Source: Leptopterna dolabrata
Taxonomy: Eukaryota > Arthropoda > Insecta > Hemiptera > Miridae
Length of the DNA: 64,000 nucleotides
NCBI GenBank assembly: GCA_954871275.1
Contig: OX940988.1
Span: 26,599,227 to 26,663,226, forward strand
Reading direction: 5' to 3'
Positions 11,838 through 23,580 of this stretch are shown piece by piece. Within the stretch, counting starts at the first letter, position 1. The number at the start of each line of letters is the position of its first letter. The position numbers were made by a program, and so were the translations under genes. The notes beneath the pieces are model-generated. The model was not told the origin of the DNA. It saw only the letters and a list, made by a program, of their open reading frames with translations, and did no database searches.

Positions 11838-12581
11838 CGCTGCAAAGTCCTTGTCACATGGGTTTATTATTCTATTGGAGTTCTAGAGATTTTTGTTGGC
11901 TGTTAAATGTATTGTTTCTTTCATGTGGAATGATTGAAATAGCTATTTCTGATGATTTCCACCAATTTTGGCCCCCAAAACATGAAATAGGTACGCTTTT
12001 TTTTTTTTTTTTTTAAATCATCTTTGATCATTGGTAGTGGCATTTAATGGTCTTGATTCACCTGTTTACACTTTTTCCAATGTTATTGTACAAATTGATG
12101 GTGATTTCAGACAGTTTTCCAGGTTTTTGACTCATAAAAAAACAATTTTGGGAGCTGAACCTTTGGTAAAACCTCAATTTCCGCGTCTTTGGTCAAAATC
12201 GACTTCATATTCGGTCTTCTCGTCCTCAAAAACATGGAAAAAGATACCTCAAAAGCTCATGTTACTAACATGTTGTTAAAACGCAAAAAGTACCTATTTT
12301 TATACACATTTTCACTCATAACACCCCTGGGTATATTCAGATCGGGCTGAAAAGTTTTGGACACAACTAGGGCCCAAATGGAGCATGTGTGCGAAAGAAC
12401 GACTTTTTTAGACCGAAAATGAAGCCTGTACACGTGATACGGCGTACGGTGGACGGCGGACAGACATTGCATTTTTGGAATCTACGCACCTTGAAACGGA
12501 AAAGAAAAAATTTTGAGGGGGTGTTATAAAAATTTTTTGCTGAGCGAATACATAGGTGTATTATTCACAGAATAATAAACC
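11838..12581 (-). mobile_element. Repeat family 2, nested inverted copy B
   Basis: A complete family-2 copy in minus orientation. On the plus strand it begins CGCTGCAAAGTCCTTGTCAC and ends ATTCACAGAATAATAAACC, then AAAA. It carries the clean hairpin TATTATTCTGTGAATAATA at its GGTTTATTATT end. It lies inside the forward copy 11,728-13,965 at an A run that is present on both sides. Confidence 0.78.
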
Positions 12582-13013
12582 AAAATGCAATGTCCGTCCG
12601 CCGTACGCCGTATCACGTGTGCAGGCTTCATTTTCGGTCTAAAAAAATCGTTCTTTCGCACACATGCTCCATTTGGGCCCTAGTTGTGTCCCGAAACTTT
12701 TCAGCCCGATCGGAATATATCCAGGGGAGTTATGAGTGAAAATGTGTATATATAAATAGGTACTTTTTGCGTTTTAGCAACATGTTGGTAACATGAGCTT
12801 TTGAAGTATCGTTTTCCATGTTTCTGGGGACGAGAAGACCGAATATGAATTCGATTTTGACCAAAGAGTGTAAAATCGAGGTTCTACCAAATGATCAGCA
12901 CCCAAAATTGATTTTTTATGAGTCAAAAACCTGGGAAATCGTCTGAAACCACCACCAATTTGTATAATAACACTGGAAGAAGTATCAACACGTGGATCAA
13001 GACGATTAAAAAA

Positions 13014-13747
13014 CGCTGCAAAGTCCTTGTCACATGGGTTTATTATTCTGTTGGACATACCTATAGAAATGCTGGCTGTTCATTTATTGTTTCTTTCGTG
13101 CGTAGTAATCGAAATAGCTATTTCTGATGGTTTCCATTAATTTTGGCTCTTGAAACACAAATTAGGTACGCTCTTTTTTTTCTTCTTTTTTTTCTTAACT
13201 ATCTTTGATCATTGGTAGTGCCATTTAATCGTCTTGATCTACGTGTTGACACTTTTGACAGTGATGGTGATTTCAGACGATTTCCCTGGTTTTTCACTAA
13301 TAAAAAATCAATTTTGGGAGCTGAACATTAGGTAGAACTCAATTTTCCAGTCTTTGGCCAAAATAGACTTAATATTCGGTTTTCTCGTCCCCAAAAACAA
13401 GGAAAACGATATCTCAGAAGCTCATGTTACCAACATGTTGCTAAAACGCAAAAAGTACCTATTTTTACACACATTTTCACTCATAACACCCCTGGGTATA
13501 TTCCGATCGGGCTGAAAAGTTTCGGGACACAACTAGGGCCCAAATGGAGCATGTGTGCGAAAGAACGAATTTTTTAGACCGAAAATGAAGCCTGTAGACG
13601 TGATACGGCGGACGGCGTACGGCGGACGGACATTGCATTTTTGGAATCTACGCACCTTGAAACGGAAAAGAAAAAAGTTTGAGGGGGTGTTATAAAAATT
13701 TTTTGCTGAGCGAATACATAGGTGTATTATTCACAGAATAATAAACC
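13014..13747 (-). mobile_element. Repeat family 2, nested inverted copy D
   Basis: A second complete inverted family-2 copy with the same termini as the copy at 11,838-12,581, inserted in the same forward element at a second A run (GATTAAA). The two nested copies are very similar to each other, suggesting close insertion times or a duplication. Confidence 0.78.
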
Positions 13748-14812
13748 AAAATGGCACTACCACGATCAAAGATAATTTGAAAAAAAAAGAAAAAAAGGAG
13801 CGTACCTAATTCGTGTTTTAGGGGCCAAAAATGCAAAAATGGTGGAAACCATCAGAAATAACTATTTCAATAATTTCACATGAAATAAACAATAACTGAA
13901 CAGCCAACATTTCTGTACGTATGTCCAATAGAATAATAAACCCATGTGACAAGGACTTTGCAGCGTTTTTTCAATAGTCTGTGCATATGACAGACCGATG
14001 TTTGACGGTCGATGTTTGATGTTGGCGGTCATCAAGACAAACATCAGAGATCGTCTGGACGTCGAATCTGATTTAAGATGTTCACTCTCAACATTGCAGC
14101 CCAATATGAAGAATTTTATGTCAACTCAAATGAGCCGCTACCATCCATCACACTAGTTTTCGTACGTCCGTCGTTTTTATTTTGTGAAATAAATTCTGAA
14201 GTTTATTTTTATTAATAAACTATAATAATATCATATAATAATAAATTTATAATTTTGTTTGTATATTATATAAGATGTTTGTATAAGATGAAATTCAGTA
14301 AAAACTATATAAATTGCTAGGCAACGATATTTTCTCCTATTTGTTAACACAAATACCTTGGTTTTGGAAATTCTGGAGGAGGACTGATGGAAGGGGGGCG
14401 CCAAGATGCCTCGATACTCGCAAGGGGGGCGCGACCCAAAACAATTTGAAAACCACTGGCCAGTTGAAACCGAACCTTATGATTCCCCACCCAGCCACCG
14501 TGTTTGTTGACCTCCCATAGAATTGTACGTTGACCAAATAGAATTGTATGTCGCTCAACAAATCTCTAGAGCCGAGCTAGTTGCTACCGTATCGACATTT
14601 TATGCTGAGAATGTTGGACGAAATTAATGTTTTAATTGATGTTGTATGAATTGAACCCAGACGTGTTCCTCGTACACAGGACTCGAACCAATAACATTTC
14701 ATTAGGCAGGCACCTGATTTTCTGATGATAAATACAGATAAATTTTGTTAATAAATATTGCTAAATATTATGCCCATTTCACTGACTACGTTTTCCATGC
14801 CTAGGGGGGTCT

Positions 14813-15673
14813 CAGGGGGGTGGAATCTTAAGATTTCTACAGATAGGCTCGGGGTGGAATCTTAAGGCCCATGACACACGTGCGAGTTTTAGACGCTTGA
14901 CGCCGCGATTGTTTCTCGCAGCGTCAAAGCGGTACTTACTTATTATAGGGTTGAAACACACGTGACGCGCGAAGTGAAAGTAGCGAGTTTTACCGGCCGC
15001 GTCAACAAAAGGGGGGAGAGTATGACGCTTGGTACCTGCTACCCGCCGGGAGCTCGCGACGGGCAAAAGACGCTTGGCGTTATAGCAGTAGGTACTCAAC
15101 CGACCATTGATGGTAACACACTTCTCGCCAGCGGGGATTTTCTCGTGTGAATATTATAATGATCTCGTCACTGATCTTGCCCAACAGTTCATCAAAAAAA
15201 TGAAGAAGTATCATTCGAAAATAGTTGAAGAACTTGGTTTCATCACTCCTCAAGTCCATCATCATTGAAGTGAAAGCACCTTTCAAAAGTCGTTCACAAT
15301 TGAACGGATGCACCCAAAATTTCCTCTCTTTCTTATTTTTAATAATTTATACGCGAAATAAACTAAAACTTTATTTTTTTTAATCTTTGCGCTTCTAGCA
15401 CACTCTTACAGAAGCGAACCATCCTGTTCGATAGGCAGACAATGACTGACCGCCGGTGATAGGCGGGTACTTTGACGCTGTCGTGTGTCATGGAGAGGGA
15501 AACATGACGCCGCGAGATTTCTCAGAACCCTCGCGGCGTCAAGCGTCTAAAACTCGCACGTGTGTCATGAGCCTAAGGTTACGCTCAGCTGCCCGCAGGT
15601 AATCGGGGTGGAATCTTAGGGTTCCATTAAGCTGTTCTGATCCTTTAATAACCAAACTGGGTGGAATCTTATG
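14813..15673 (+). repeat. Spaced GGGTGGAATCTTA motif, four copies split by the MITE
   Basis: The 13-14 base motif GGGGTGGAATCTTA recurs at about 14,817, 14,852, 15,606 and 15,660. Two copies lie on each side of the inserted MITE, so a degenerate array pre-dated that insertion. Confidence 0.55.
14866..15573. mobile_element. PIF/Harbinger-like MITE, 708 bp
   Basis: Terminal inverted repeats of 43 bp (14,866-14,908 and 15,531-15,573) start GGCCCATGACACACGTGCGA and GGCTCATGACACACGTGCGA, with one mismatch. Both sides are flanked by TAA (14,863-14,865 and 15,574-15,576). The 3-bp TAA/TTA duplication and GGC-starting ends fit the PIF/Harbinger superfamily. No transposase is encoded, so it is non-autonomous. 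Parts of the inverted-repeat sequence (GTGTGTCATG, CTCGCGGCGTCA) recur just inside the right end as subterminal repeats. Confidence 0.82.
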
Positions 15674-16221
15674 CCGCCCATCTACACAAAACAGGCATAC
15701 TGGGAAGCCCAAAAATGTCCATGTAATGATGGTGGACGAGGAATACGCCAGCCTCACCATTATACATAGCTCTATTACACATCTAAACAGAGCATAGAGC
15801 ATTACACATCTAAATGTATATGCTATACATATAAACGGCAAAGGACTGAACTAAAATTGACCAAGCCAACTAAAGAACGTATGGGAACCCCAAATATGTT
15901 TGTTGCTTATTGTGCCACAGACGAACGCACGGTTTCATACAGTGTCCACTAAGGCCCCAGTCATATCATAAAATGAAATTACGCATGATGTAAGTACATT
16001 TATGAAAGTATAAAAATACTCGTATATACTACAGTTTCAACAAGGTTCAACTTTGCGTCAAATCCAATGCTATCATTTGATTTTTATAAACTAGTTATAA
16101 AACAAACCTTCTAGTCAGGCAGGCAGTATCATACGAGCGAGTTTCCAGAGTAGGTAGCGTTAGCTATTGGCAATTTGTAGATATTTTTTGTCCCCCAAAC
16201 TCTAGAATTCGACACATTTTT

Positions 16222-17316
16222 GGTTTATTATTTTCAATAATGAACCATTGGAATCGAGCATGAAAAAAAAAATTCTTACCCCCCCCCCACCCTCAAAATT
16301 TGATGGTTTACGTTTCAAGGTATGTAGAATCCAAAACTGCAATAAAAATATTTCTGTCTGTCCGCCGTACGCCGTACGCCGTACGGGCCACTTTTCTTAG
16401 TTACCATGAAAACAAATTGATGAAATTCGGGTTATAGGTTCCGTTCGGCGTCTAGTTGGTCCTCGAAGCTCGACGTTACTGTGAGTCATCTCTAAGGGGT
16501 TCAAAATAGGGGTTGAAATTTTCAAAACGCCTATACCATTTTTTTACGTAAATATTTTTACGGTTTTAAATAGTTCTTGAACTTGCGAGTTTTTTAAGCC
16601 CATCCGGAGCATCGTACGTCCAGCCGTTCGTTCACAGTAAGGCCCCGAAGTTTGCACCGACAGGCATTTTCGACTCCAGTGTCAATGAAATTGTATACAA
16701 TTCAAACCAAATCTCGTAACCAGAGACGCGCCCACAATAGGAATTTGTGAATACGGCCAATCATTGGTAGGGATCACCTGGTTATATTGGCGGAGTATGA
16801 AGTCGAGTTGGTTGTTCTGTGATATTATTTAATTTGAAAAATGATGGCTCTTTTGGAGTTTGTTGGTAGGTAGTGAAACTTGAACAAACGTTGAAGTATT
16901 ATTGATGGGTAAATTATTACTACGGTAAATCATTACTCAACGGTAAATTATTACACAACGGTTCATTATACCATCTACGTAGAAGGGGCTGGAGTTTGTT
17001 GGTAGGTACTTTTGCAACTATTTTCACTCCTCATCAACAATTTCTTTTCAGAACTTCATTATGTGTGTTTCTTTTTGTTAGGTACTGTTTGTCATCGGCA
17101 GAATTATTTTAGCAACATTTAACTCGTGATTTAGGTAGGTACCTAGTAACGAGTACGGGTTAGGTACTAACCTACGGAGGGTCTGCGATCTACATAATAT
17201 GTATATAATAGTACATATCATATTATATAGACGGGTTATCTATACATAGAGCGGTGATCTGTAACAGAAGGGTATTCTATACAAAATAATAAACCGTTGT
17301 GCAGGGATTTGCAGCG
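16222..17316 (+). mobile_element. Repeat family 1, full-length copy B (about 1.1 kb)
   Basis: Nearly identical to 5,705-6,784, with small differences in poly-C length, a GCCGTAC repeat number and the AT-rich right part. Flanked by TTTTT on both sides (16,217-16,221 and 17,317-17,321), compatible with a short T-run duplication. High similarity between the copies implies recent activity or gene conversion. No coding capacity. Confidence 0.78.
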
Positions 17317-17409
17317 TTTTTATATTTTTAGACGATATATTTTTGACTTATAACTTAAATCACCTTCAAAAATATTTGTTATCGAAAAATTTGAATTTGA
17401 GGAATCAAA

Positions 17410-17780
17410 AAATCACTAAACATAATAAAAAACCTAACCCGCACAAACCCTGAAAATTTCATCAAAATCGGACCATAATTTCGTATAGCTTTGCCGGACA
17501 AAAAATTCACCGCAGACAGACAGACAGACAGACAGGGAACGAAAATTGTTCAAAAGCTTTGAAATGCAAAAAGCTAACAGAAATTTTGATTTAAAGAACT
17601 TTTTTTTCACGAATATAAGTCTTCCCTGCCTTCGGAAATGAGGAAGCAAGAATGCTACAAGTCGCATTTTTGAAAATTTATGGTCATGCATGACTGGAAC
17701 TTCAAGATGAGAAATCCGAGTACGAAGCACATTTTTTCGGGAAAAAAACTTTCCACTCATTAAAGCTGCCAAGAAAACTT
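17410..17780 (-). repeat. Dispersed element with (CAGA)n tract
   Basis: Contains a CAGACAGACAGACAGACAGG run near 17,513-17,535 and the block GTCATGCATGACTGGAACTT (17,683-17,702). A related block in opposite orientation (GAAGTTCCAGTCATGCAGTA), again near GACAGACAGG, occurs at about 40,040-40,190. It looks like a decayed interspersed repeat; the minus-strand frame here is low-quality. Confidence 0.45.
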
Positions 17781-17837
17781 TTTTTAAATATAGCTTAGGT
17801 ACCCTGGACCTGGACTTAACATCACTATGGGTATACC

Positions 17838-17862
17838 GGGGGGGGGGGGGGGGGGGGGGGGG
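17838..17862 (+). repeat. Poly-G tract, 25 bp
   Basis: An uninterrupted G run after GTATACC. It is the longest of seven C/G homopolymers of 15 bp or more in the window. Confidence 0.95.
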
Positions 17863-17869
17863 ACTTTTT

Positions 17870-19680
17870 ACTCGAAAGAGATGAGATGGTACTTCTTATT
17901 TCAACGTTTACTTCAACCTTTAAAACTGCCAAGAAAATTGCTGACCTTACGAATTTGTAGAAATGGCTCAACTTCGGGAGTTATTGATCGATTTTATGAG
18001 AGAGACGGTGGTGCGGTTTAAATTCGAGAAGTTTATGCCCACCTCACTACGCCATCTGAGAGAGACTTAGTTGATTACACAGCCGCCAGAGCGGGGTGAG
18101 CTCTAACCCCCCTCAAATTAGCGGCTGTAATTAGCGTGTGACCCATCGCCGCTATCTCCCTCTCTTCCTCTATTAATTGCAGATAAGGACTGTCATTCAC
18201 ATGGTGGAAATTTGTTATGTCACACATATACATGAGTGGGAAAATTTACGAAAAACAAAATAATTATAGCTGGTAACCAAAATGTTGGAAGCATTCGCAT
18301 AAATCCGATATACTTAAATAATTCAGAAGGTAGATACTTAATAAAGCAGAGAAAAGTTCGAGGTATGCACCACCAATGTCTTCAGAATCAAAAGTGGATA
18401 AATCCAAATTGTCAAATTTTACATGAGAGACCAAAAAGCGGTCGAAGCTCTCAGCGAGCTCACAATCATTATAATTTTTCGTTAGGGCACGATTTCATTG
18501 CTTGGGTAAACCTGCATTTATTCCCAACCTAACTGTCCCAATACGATTTCGCTATCACAGAAATATATATTTTTTTTTTTTTAACTACGGCAGCGAAACT
18601 AGCAGCTCAAGGAGGAAACTGGAGTTATACGCTATTGAAAATGACACCAAACTTCAACGCTACGAACTAAATCACTCTCTAAGAAATCGTGGAAACCCAT
18701 TTCAAAGAAAAACGGAGTTATTGAAAAAGTTGCCTACTTCCACTAATACGCGAAAAATCCGAAAATTTGTCTTAACTTATATAAGTGGCTTCTCAAAGTT
18801 CGTGATTTTTAGGTATTTTGACAATTTTTTCCCAAGTAAGTACCTAGGTACATGAATTTTTGTACCTAAGTACCATGAATTTTTTAAGTAAAAAAAATTG
18901 TTTTCTTTTCCCGTTTCCGTCGTTTTAAATCCATCCCCGTTTTAAGCCATTTTTACCCATTCTAAGCGATGTTTGACCGACAAATACCTCAATTTGAGCC
19001 GCAAAATTGCTTATCTTTAACTCATCCTTTCGTTTCCCATTTCGAACATTTCGGTGAAAATTGGAATTTCTCACCACGTGTTCCGAGGTCAGATTATTGT
19101 GAAGAAGGACACATACATCCTCGCTTTAAAAATGGTTCAAATCTGGCGATGGATTTAGAACTGTCTGGAACATTCGCACCGAAAAGTTTAATTCGAAAGA
19201 CTTCGAGAACAATTCATTGCAAATCCGCTACGGAAAATCTGGAGAGTTGTGAATTTTCTGACTAAAATACCTAATCTCACGATTTAAAGTGATTAAGGAT
19301 AAATAACACAATTGACTGAACCTCAACATCAACGAAACTATACTAACATAATGTAGCAATTAACGCACCTCTCATTCTGTGATACACTTATGAAGTACCC
19401 CTTAATTTAGATTATTATTATTAGTTCCACGTTTCTTAGGAATCTCGTGGTGCTTCCCTAGAAGACAGTAAAATTTTCAACCAAAGCGACCTTGTCCAAT
19501 AACGAATCCAAGTAAAACTCTCGACTAGATAATTTTGTAAATTGATCAACAGAAAATGTTCTGCAAGAATCCAATGTACCTACAAACATACGTTTGTACA
19601 GCCTTTAAAAAACATAACCCACAATAAATATATAATAGGCCCATATATTATTATGTGTGGCGCTAGGAAGCGACGAGCAA
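17870..19680. other. Non-coding stretch
   Basis: No convincing gene. 18,060-18,215 is less AT-biased and holds several homeodomain-core and GATA-like words (TAATTAGC, TTAATTG, AGATAAGG), a possible conserved regulatory patch. The three short open frames between 18,236 and 19,265 show no recognisable motif. Confidence 0.4.
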
Positions 19681-19683
19681 AAA
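19679..19683 (-). terminator. Pol III terminator of tRNA-Thr
   Basis: Five consecutive T residues on the transcribed-sense minus strand, six bases after the tRNA 3' end. Confidence 0.8.
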
Positions 19684-19688
19684 GACTG

Positions 19689-19762
19689 AGGCACCACCGA
19701 GATTCGAACTCGGGATCTCCTGTTTACTAGACAGGCGCTTTAACCAACTAAGCCATGGCGCC
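19689..19762 (-). tRNA. tRNA-Thr (anticodon AGT)
   Basis: A 74-nt cloverleaf on the minus strand. The 7-bp acceptor stem is GGCGCCA/TGGTGCC (one G-U pair). The A box is TGGCTTAGTTGGT, the anticodon arm CCTGT-CTAGTAA-ACAGG puts AGT at positions 34-36, and the B box lies in GAGTTCGAATC. No intron. A TTTTT run just downstream (plus-strand A run 19,679-19,683) is a good Pol III terminator. All consensus elements are intact, so it is probably functional. Confidence 0.95.
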
Positions 19763-22700
19763 GCGTGAGTAACAACGACAAACTTACTGTATTCCCAATG
19801 CCAACCGCCCGCGTGAACCTTTATATTTTATTAGATAGACCTTCTAGGAAGTAAAATTCGTTTAAAAGCCTTCTTCCCTTCACGCCATGCTAGGGTTTTT
19901 TTTAATTCAGCCTACAGAAACCTAAATGGCGTAAAAAACCTAAAAATCCTAAAACTAAGTACCTAGGTATCTACCATTTAGTTTTTTTCAGTAAATTGGT
20001 AGGCAATTGTAAAGCAATTTTTATAGCCAGGTTAAACACATGTATGCGCAGTACCTACCAATTTTTCTGTGCTATGGTTACCAGCTCAGCTCAGCTCAGA
20101 TTTTCAAATCCTAAAAACTGGCTTTTTAGATTTTTTAGTATGGTAAATATAATAAGTAAATAATGTAAATAATGGTAGTAGTAATGGTAAGTAAATAATG
20201 GTAATAAGTAATGGTAAGTAAATAATGGTAAATAAGTAAAAAACCAATGGTAGAACTTTCTTTTTGATTCAGTTATTTTCATCTTCCCACGCAACTGAAA
20301 GGATAACAACAAAATAATAATTATTGATAGTATTTTTGGATCCACCGCATATTTATGGCTTTCCTGGGGTGAGCCAAACCAAATCACTAATCAAATCATA
20401 ACCAAATAGTAAATCAAATCATAATATCGCTAACCCAATAATCGCATGTCGTTTTTGAGGCATTTCTCGTGCAGATTAAACTTGAGACGGAAATAGGTAG
20501 AAACCTCACTCACTTTGACAAAAATCGATTGTTTTTAGGACTGCAGTATAATCTCAAATTTCCAGTCATAAGAACCGAAATGAGCAGTTTTTTGGATTTC
20601 CACCGCCTATCGCTGGTGCCGTCGTGGAACCATCAAACAGTAATTCCTCTTGGTCTAATGAGAGGTATATACTTTCAGAATTTAAAGCCGTATGACCGCA
20701 TTTTATGGAGGTAATAAACCTTCGAGAGAGCTACCTCCCTCCCCACCGCACGGTTAATTAAAATATTAAAATTTACTCAAAAAGGCGATTAAAAATGAAA
20801 AACACTAAAGACTCGTAAATGGTACACTGGCACCTTCACGTCCTCAAGTTTACTCCACAGAGTTCTGAAAGGATTTCAGCCGCTAATTCGCTCAGTTTGA
20901 ACCCCCCCCCCCCCCCCCCCCACCCATCATGCCAGTCTAAAGGAAACAAGAGATGATGGGGTTAGGTATAAGAAATGGAGATAGAGCGAGGTCTCAGCTC
21001 GAGCTTGAGAGACCGAGTAAATGGGTCGGGGAGTGGGGATAATGAAATCTACGTCATTTCTCTAGCTGTCACGGGCTCCTTCCCGACGCCTAAAGATGGC
21101 GGTTGGGCGAGAGGCCGCAAGAGGTTTTGTATCAACATTACAATATCTCTCGAGAGCTATTCATTGTTTCTATTCAAGGGCGATGTCACTATTTGTGTTT
21201 CGTTCTAGAGACAGGAAGTCATTTTCAAGGTTGAAGTGGGAAATTCGGAAAATCGTACGACAAATGATGGGAAAACTGATATTTGCGGATGTTCTCAAAA
21301 CGTGACGCGAATACAGAGCTGGATCACCTACCAGTTGATCACTACTGGAAACAAAAAATATCCCTATCCAGTTTGACGTCCTTGATTGTGGCATTAAGAG
21401 AGTTATAGAGAGTTATAAGAAAGTTATACCTACTTCTTTTATGGATTTCCTCCTTGACTGTGGCATTAACTACTTATTTTGTGGATTTCAAAAAGCTTAA
21501 GGTCTAGGTTAGATACCTGTTCAGCTAGAAAACCCGTTAGTTTCAAAATACATAGTTTCACCTTAGAAAGCTACAGTTTCAAAATATAATTTCTTCCCTT
21601 CATCCACGAAGTTCCTAAGAAGCGCAAATATATCTATATTGTCATATCATAATTTAACTTTTATCACTGCTAAATAGTTCTATAGGTACTTTTGATGTTG
21701 AATTAACCGAATATTGTTGTTATTAACGTTGTTGTACTGCTAAACATTAAGACTAATTTTTGGCGACCTTCTATTTTTGTTACATAAAATTTACCAGATG
21801 AAGTAGATAAAGTCTGTGAAATATACCTACATAAAAATATACTACACCTATCTCTATAAATATACCTACTCGTATCTTCAACCTAAATAAATATTATAGT
21901 CCAAACTATCTTTAAAATCTAACCTATTATTATAGTCCTTAACTAACAATGATTCCAGTTGCCAAATCAATCATGTAACTGTCAACTTGTTGAGAAAATT
22001 CGACGTTATAGTTTTTACCGCGATTTCAAATCATATTTCACTGAAGAAAACTACCAACGGCCAACGTGAAACCCTATTTTAACTCCGATGTTTACCTTAT
22101 TCGCCCGATTTCAGTCAAATTTAGCGGTTCGTTGGGGAATGGCTCATGGACGACTAAAATTCCGTACAAATAAATTTACGAATTATTTCTGTTAAACAGT
22201 TAAAAACGTTGTAGGGGTGCACTTGGGGATTGGATAATTATCACAATGCTTACAACAAAGAAAGGCGTCTAATAATTTCTCGTTCCATCAATTTCTCTAA
22301 TTGTTTTAGTTTTCTCCAACAATAATAACCTGAAGATAAGTAGTTTAATCCGCAAAAAAAATGAACAAATAACAGTAATAATAACAACGAATGAGATAAA
22401 TTACCGTAGTATACTAAAATACAGTTAAGTGCGTAGGTACCAGAGTAGATTGAAAGTTAGGAAGTCATGAAAAATTGTATTTAATAGTCCACTAACAGTT
22501 AACTATCTATCAAGAAAACATGTTTGTTGTATAAGAAGGCACCTACCCATATTGCTTCCGAGTCTGCGAAGCAGCGGAAGCCTTGTGTTCACTTTCGTGA
22601 GCCAAAACATTTTTGTCATCAGAAATCAAAATTTCCACTTGCATTTTGCGTTTCAAAGCATACTGAACAAATTTGGTTCCGTGTCTGTCGGTCTGTGGGT
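19763..22700. other. Gene-poor stretch
   Basis: No supported gene. A TAAATAATGG-type microsatellite lies at about 20,145-20,260 and a 20-bp C run at 20,902-20,921. 20,975-21,305 is less AT-rich and has two overlapping short open frames, but neither shows a motif or splice support. Confidence 0.4.
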
Positions 22701-22713
22701 CTGTGAGTCTGTC

Positions 22714-23193
22714 CGCATTTCCTTGTTACAGCCATAACTTCCACGATTTTGAATTGATTCAGCTCAAATTTTGAGGGATGGTGGGATAAGGCCCCTTGAG
22801 GTCCCATACAAATTTCAACATGATTGATCCAGCGGTACGCCCTGCGCATGCGCTAACGTTAAATTCAACAAACACGCATAACTTTCACAATTTTGATTCA
22901 ATTTAGCTCAAATTTTCAAGAGTTGTTTGGACAAGGCCTAGTGAGTTCCAGTATGAATTTCAGCATGATCGGACCCTCGGTGCGCTCTGCGCATGCGCTG
23001 GCGTGAAATAGATTCAATTTCCTTGTTACAGCCGTAGTAACCAAAGATTTCACCCAATTTCAATGCAATTCTCAGGGATTAAGCGGGTAGGGCCCATTGA
23101 GGTCCCATATAAATTTCAACATGATAGAGCCAGCGGTTCGCCCTGCGCATGCGCTAACGTGAAATTCTTCAAACACGCATAACTTTCGCAATT
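22714..23193 (+). repeat. Three tandem units of about 150 bp
   Basis: Units at about 22,714-22,868, 22,869-23,017 and 23,018-23,193. Each has a CATAACTTTC/CGATTTT-like start, a GAATTTCAACATGAT-type core and a perfect TGCGCATGCGC palindrome near its end. Divergence between units is moderate. They are preceded by CTGTGGGTCTGTGAGTCTGT. Similar GCGCATGCGC/CATGCGCAGT-bearing units occur at 35.9-36.4 kb and 39.7-39.85 kb, so this is part of a dispersed family. Confidence 0.7.
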
Positions 23194-23204
23194 ATGTATA
23201 ATGG

Positions 23205-23301
23205 ACGTAATGTATTATGGACGTCATGTTATGTAATATGTATATTTCATGTAATGTTATGCAATGTTATGTTATGTAATGTAATGTTATGTAATATGTA
23301 T
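23205..23301 (+). repeat. TAATG/ATGTT microsatellite, left part
   Basis: Degenerate pentamer repeats (ATGTT, ATGTA, GTAAT) that continue at 23,526-23,580. The solo LTR at 23,302-23,525 is inserted inside. Confidence 0.8.
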
Positions 23302-23525
23302 TGTGATGATCCAGCGGGAGCTAAAAGTAGAAATAAATACACGAGACTACTTGAGTCGGTTTGTGTGGTCAAATGACAATTTATTGGCAGTTCACAGCTT
23401 CTTTTATACCCCTTGATACATCCCCAGAGAGGGGTAGGGGAACCCCGCTCTGGGAAGCCGTTAGACGCGGCTTATAATGCAAGCGACGCTATTTACATAG
23501 TGTTAGGGAGCAGCCGATCACCACA
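23302..23525 (-). mobile_element. Solo LTR, 224 bp, Ty3/Gypsy-like
   Basis: Terminal TG...CA with short inverted ends (TGTGATGATC ... GATCACCACA), flanked by a perfect 5-bp duplication TGTAT (23,297-23,301 and 23,526-23,530). In minus orientation it contains a TATAAAAG promoter box, then AATAAA signals in LTR order, and begins TGTGGTGATCGGCTGCTCCC. No internal retrotransposon sequence is adjacent, so it is a solo LTR left by recombination. Assignment to Gypsy rather than BEL rests on the 5-bp duplication and LTR style only. Confidence 0.85.
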
Positions 23526-23580
23526 TGTATATTTCACGTTATGTAATGTAATGTAATGTAATGTAATGTAATGTAATGTT
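23526..23580 (+). repeat. TAATG microsatellite, right part
   Basis: At least seven near-perfect TAATG units. This is the continuation of 23,205-23,301 beyond the inserted solo LTR. Confidence 0.85.

Larger units (their letters stand above)
11728..13965 (+). mobile_element. Repeat family 2, outer copy split by two nested copies
   Basis: Three blocks, 11,728-11,837, 12,582-13,013 and 13,748-13,965, join into one forward family-2 element when the two inverted copies between them are removed. The breakpoints fall in A runs: after TTC(A)n before TGCAATGTCC, and after GATTAAA before TGGCACTACC. Comparison with the uninterrupted copy at 7,149-7,852 confirms both joins. Outer flanks are TTTT (left) and a T run (right). 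Confidence 0.75.

Noticed and set aside
17434..17772. 112-codon minus-strand frame with a CAGA-repeat-encoded segment
   Set aside because: Lies within a dispersed repeat and the central part is translated microsatellite.
20091..20387. 98-codon minus-strand frame rich in Tyr/Leu/His
   Set aside because: Translation of a TAAATAATGG microsatellite.
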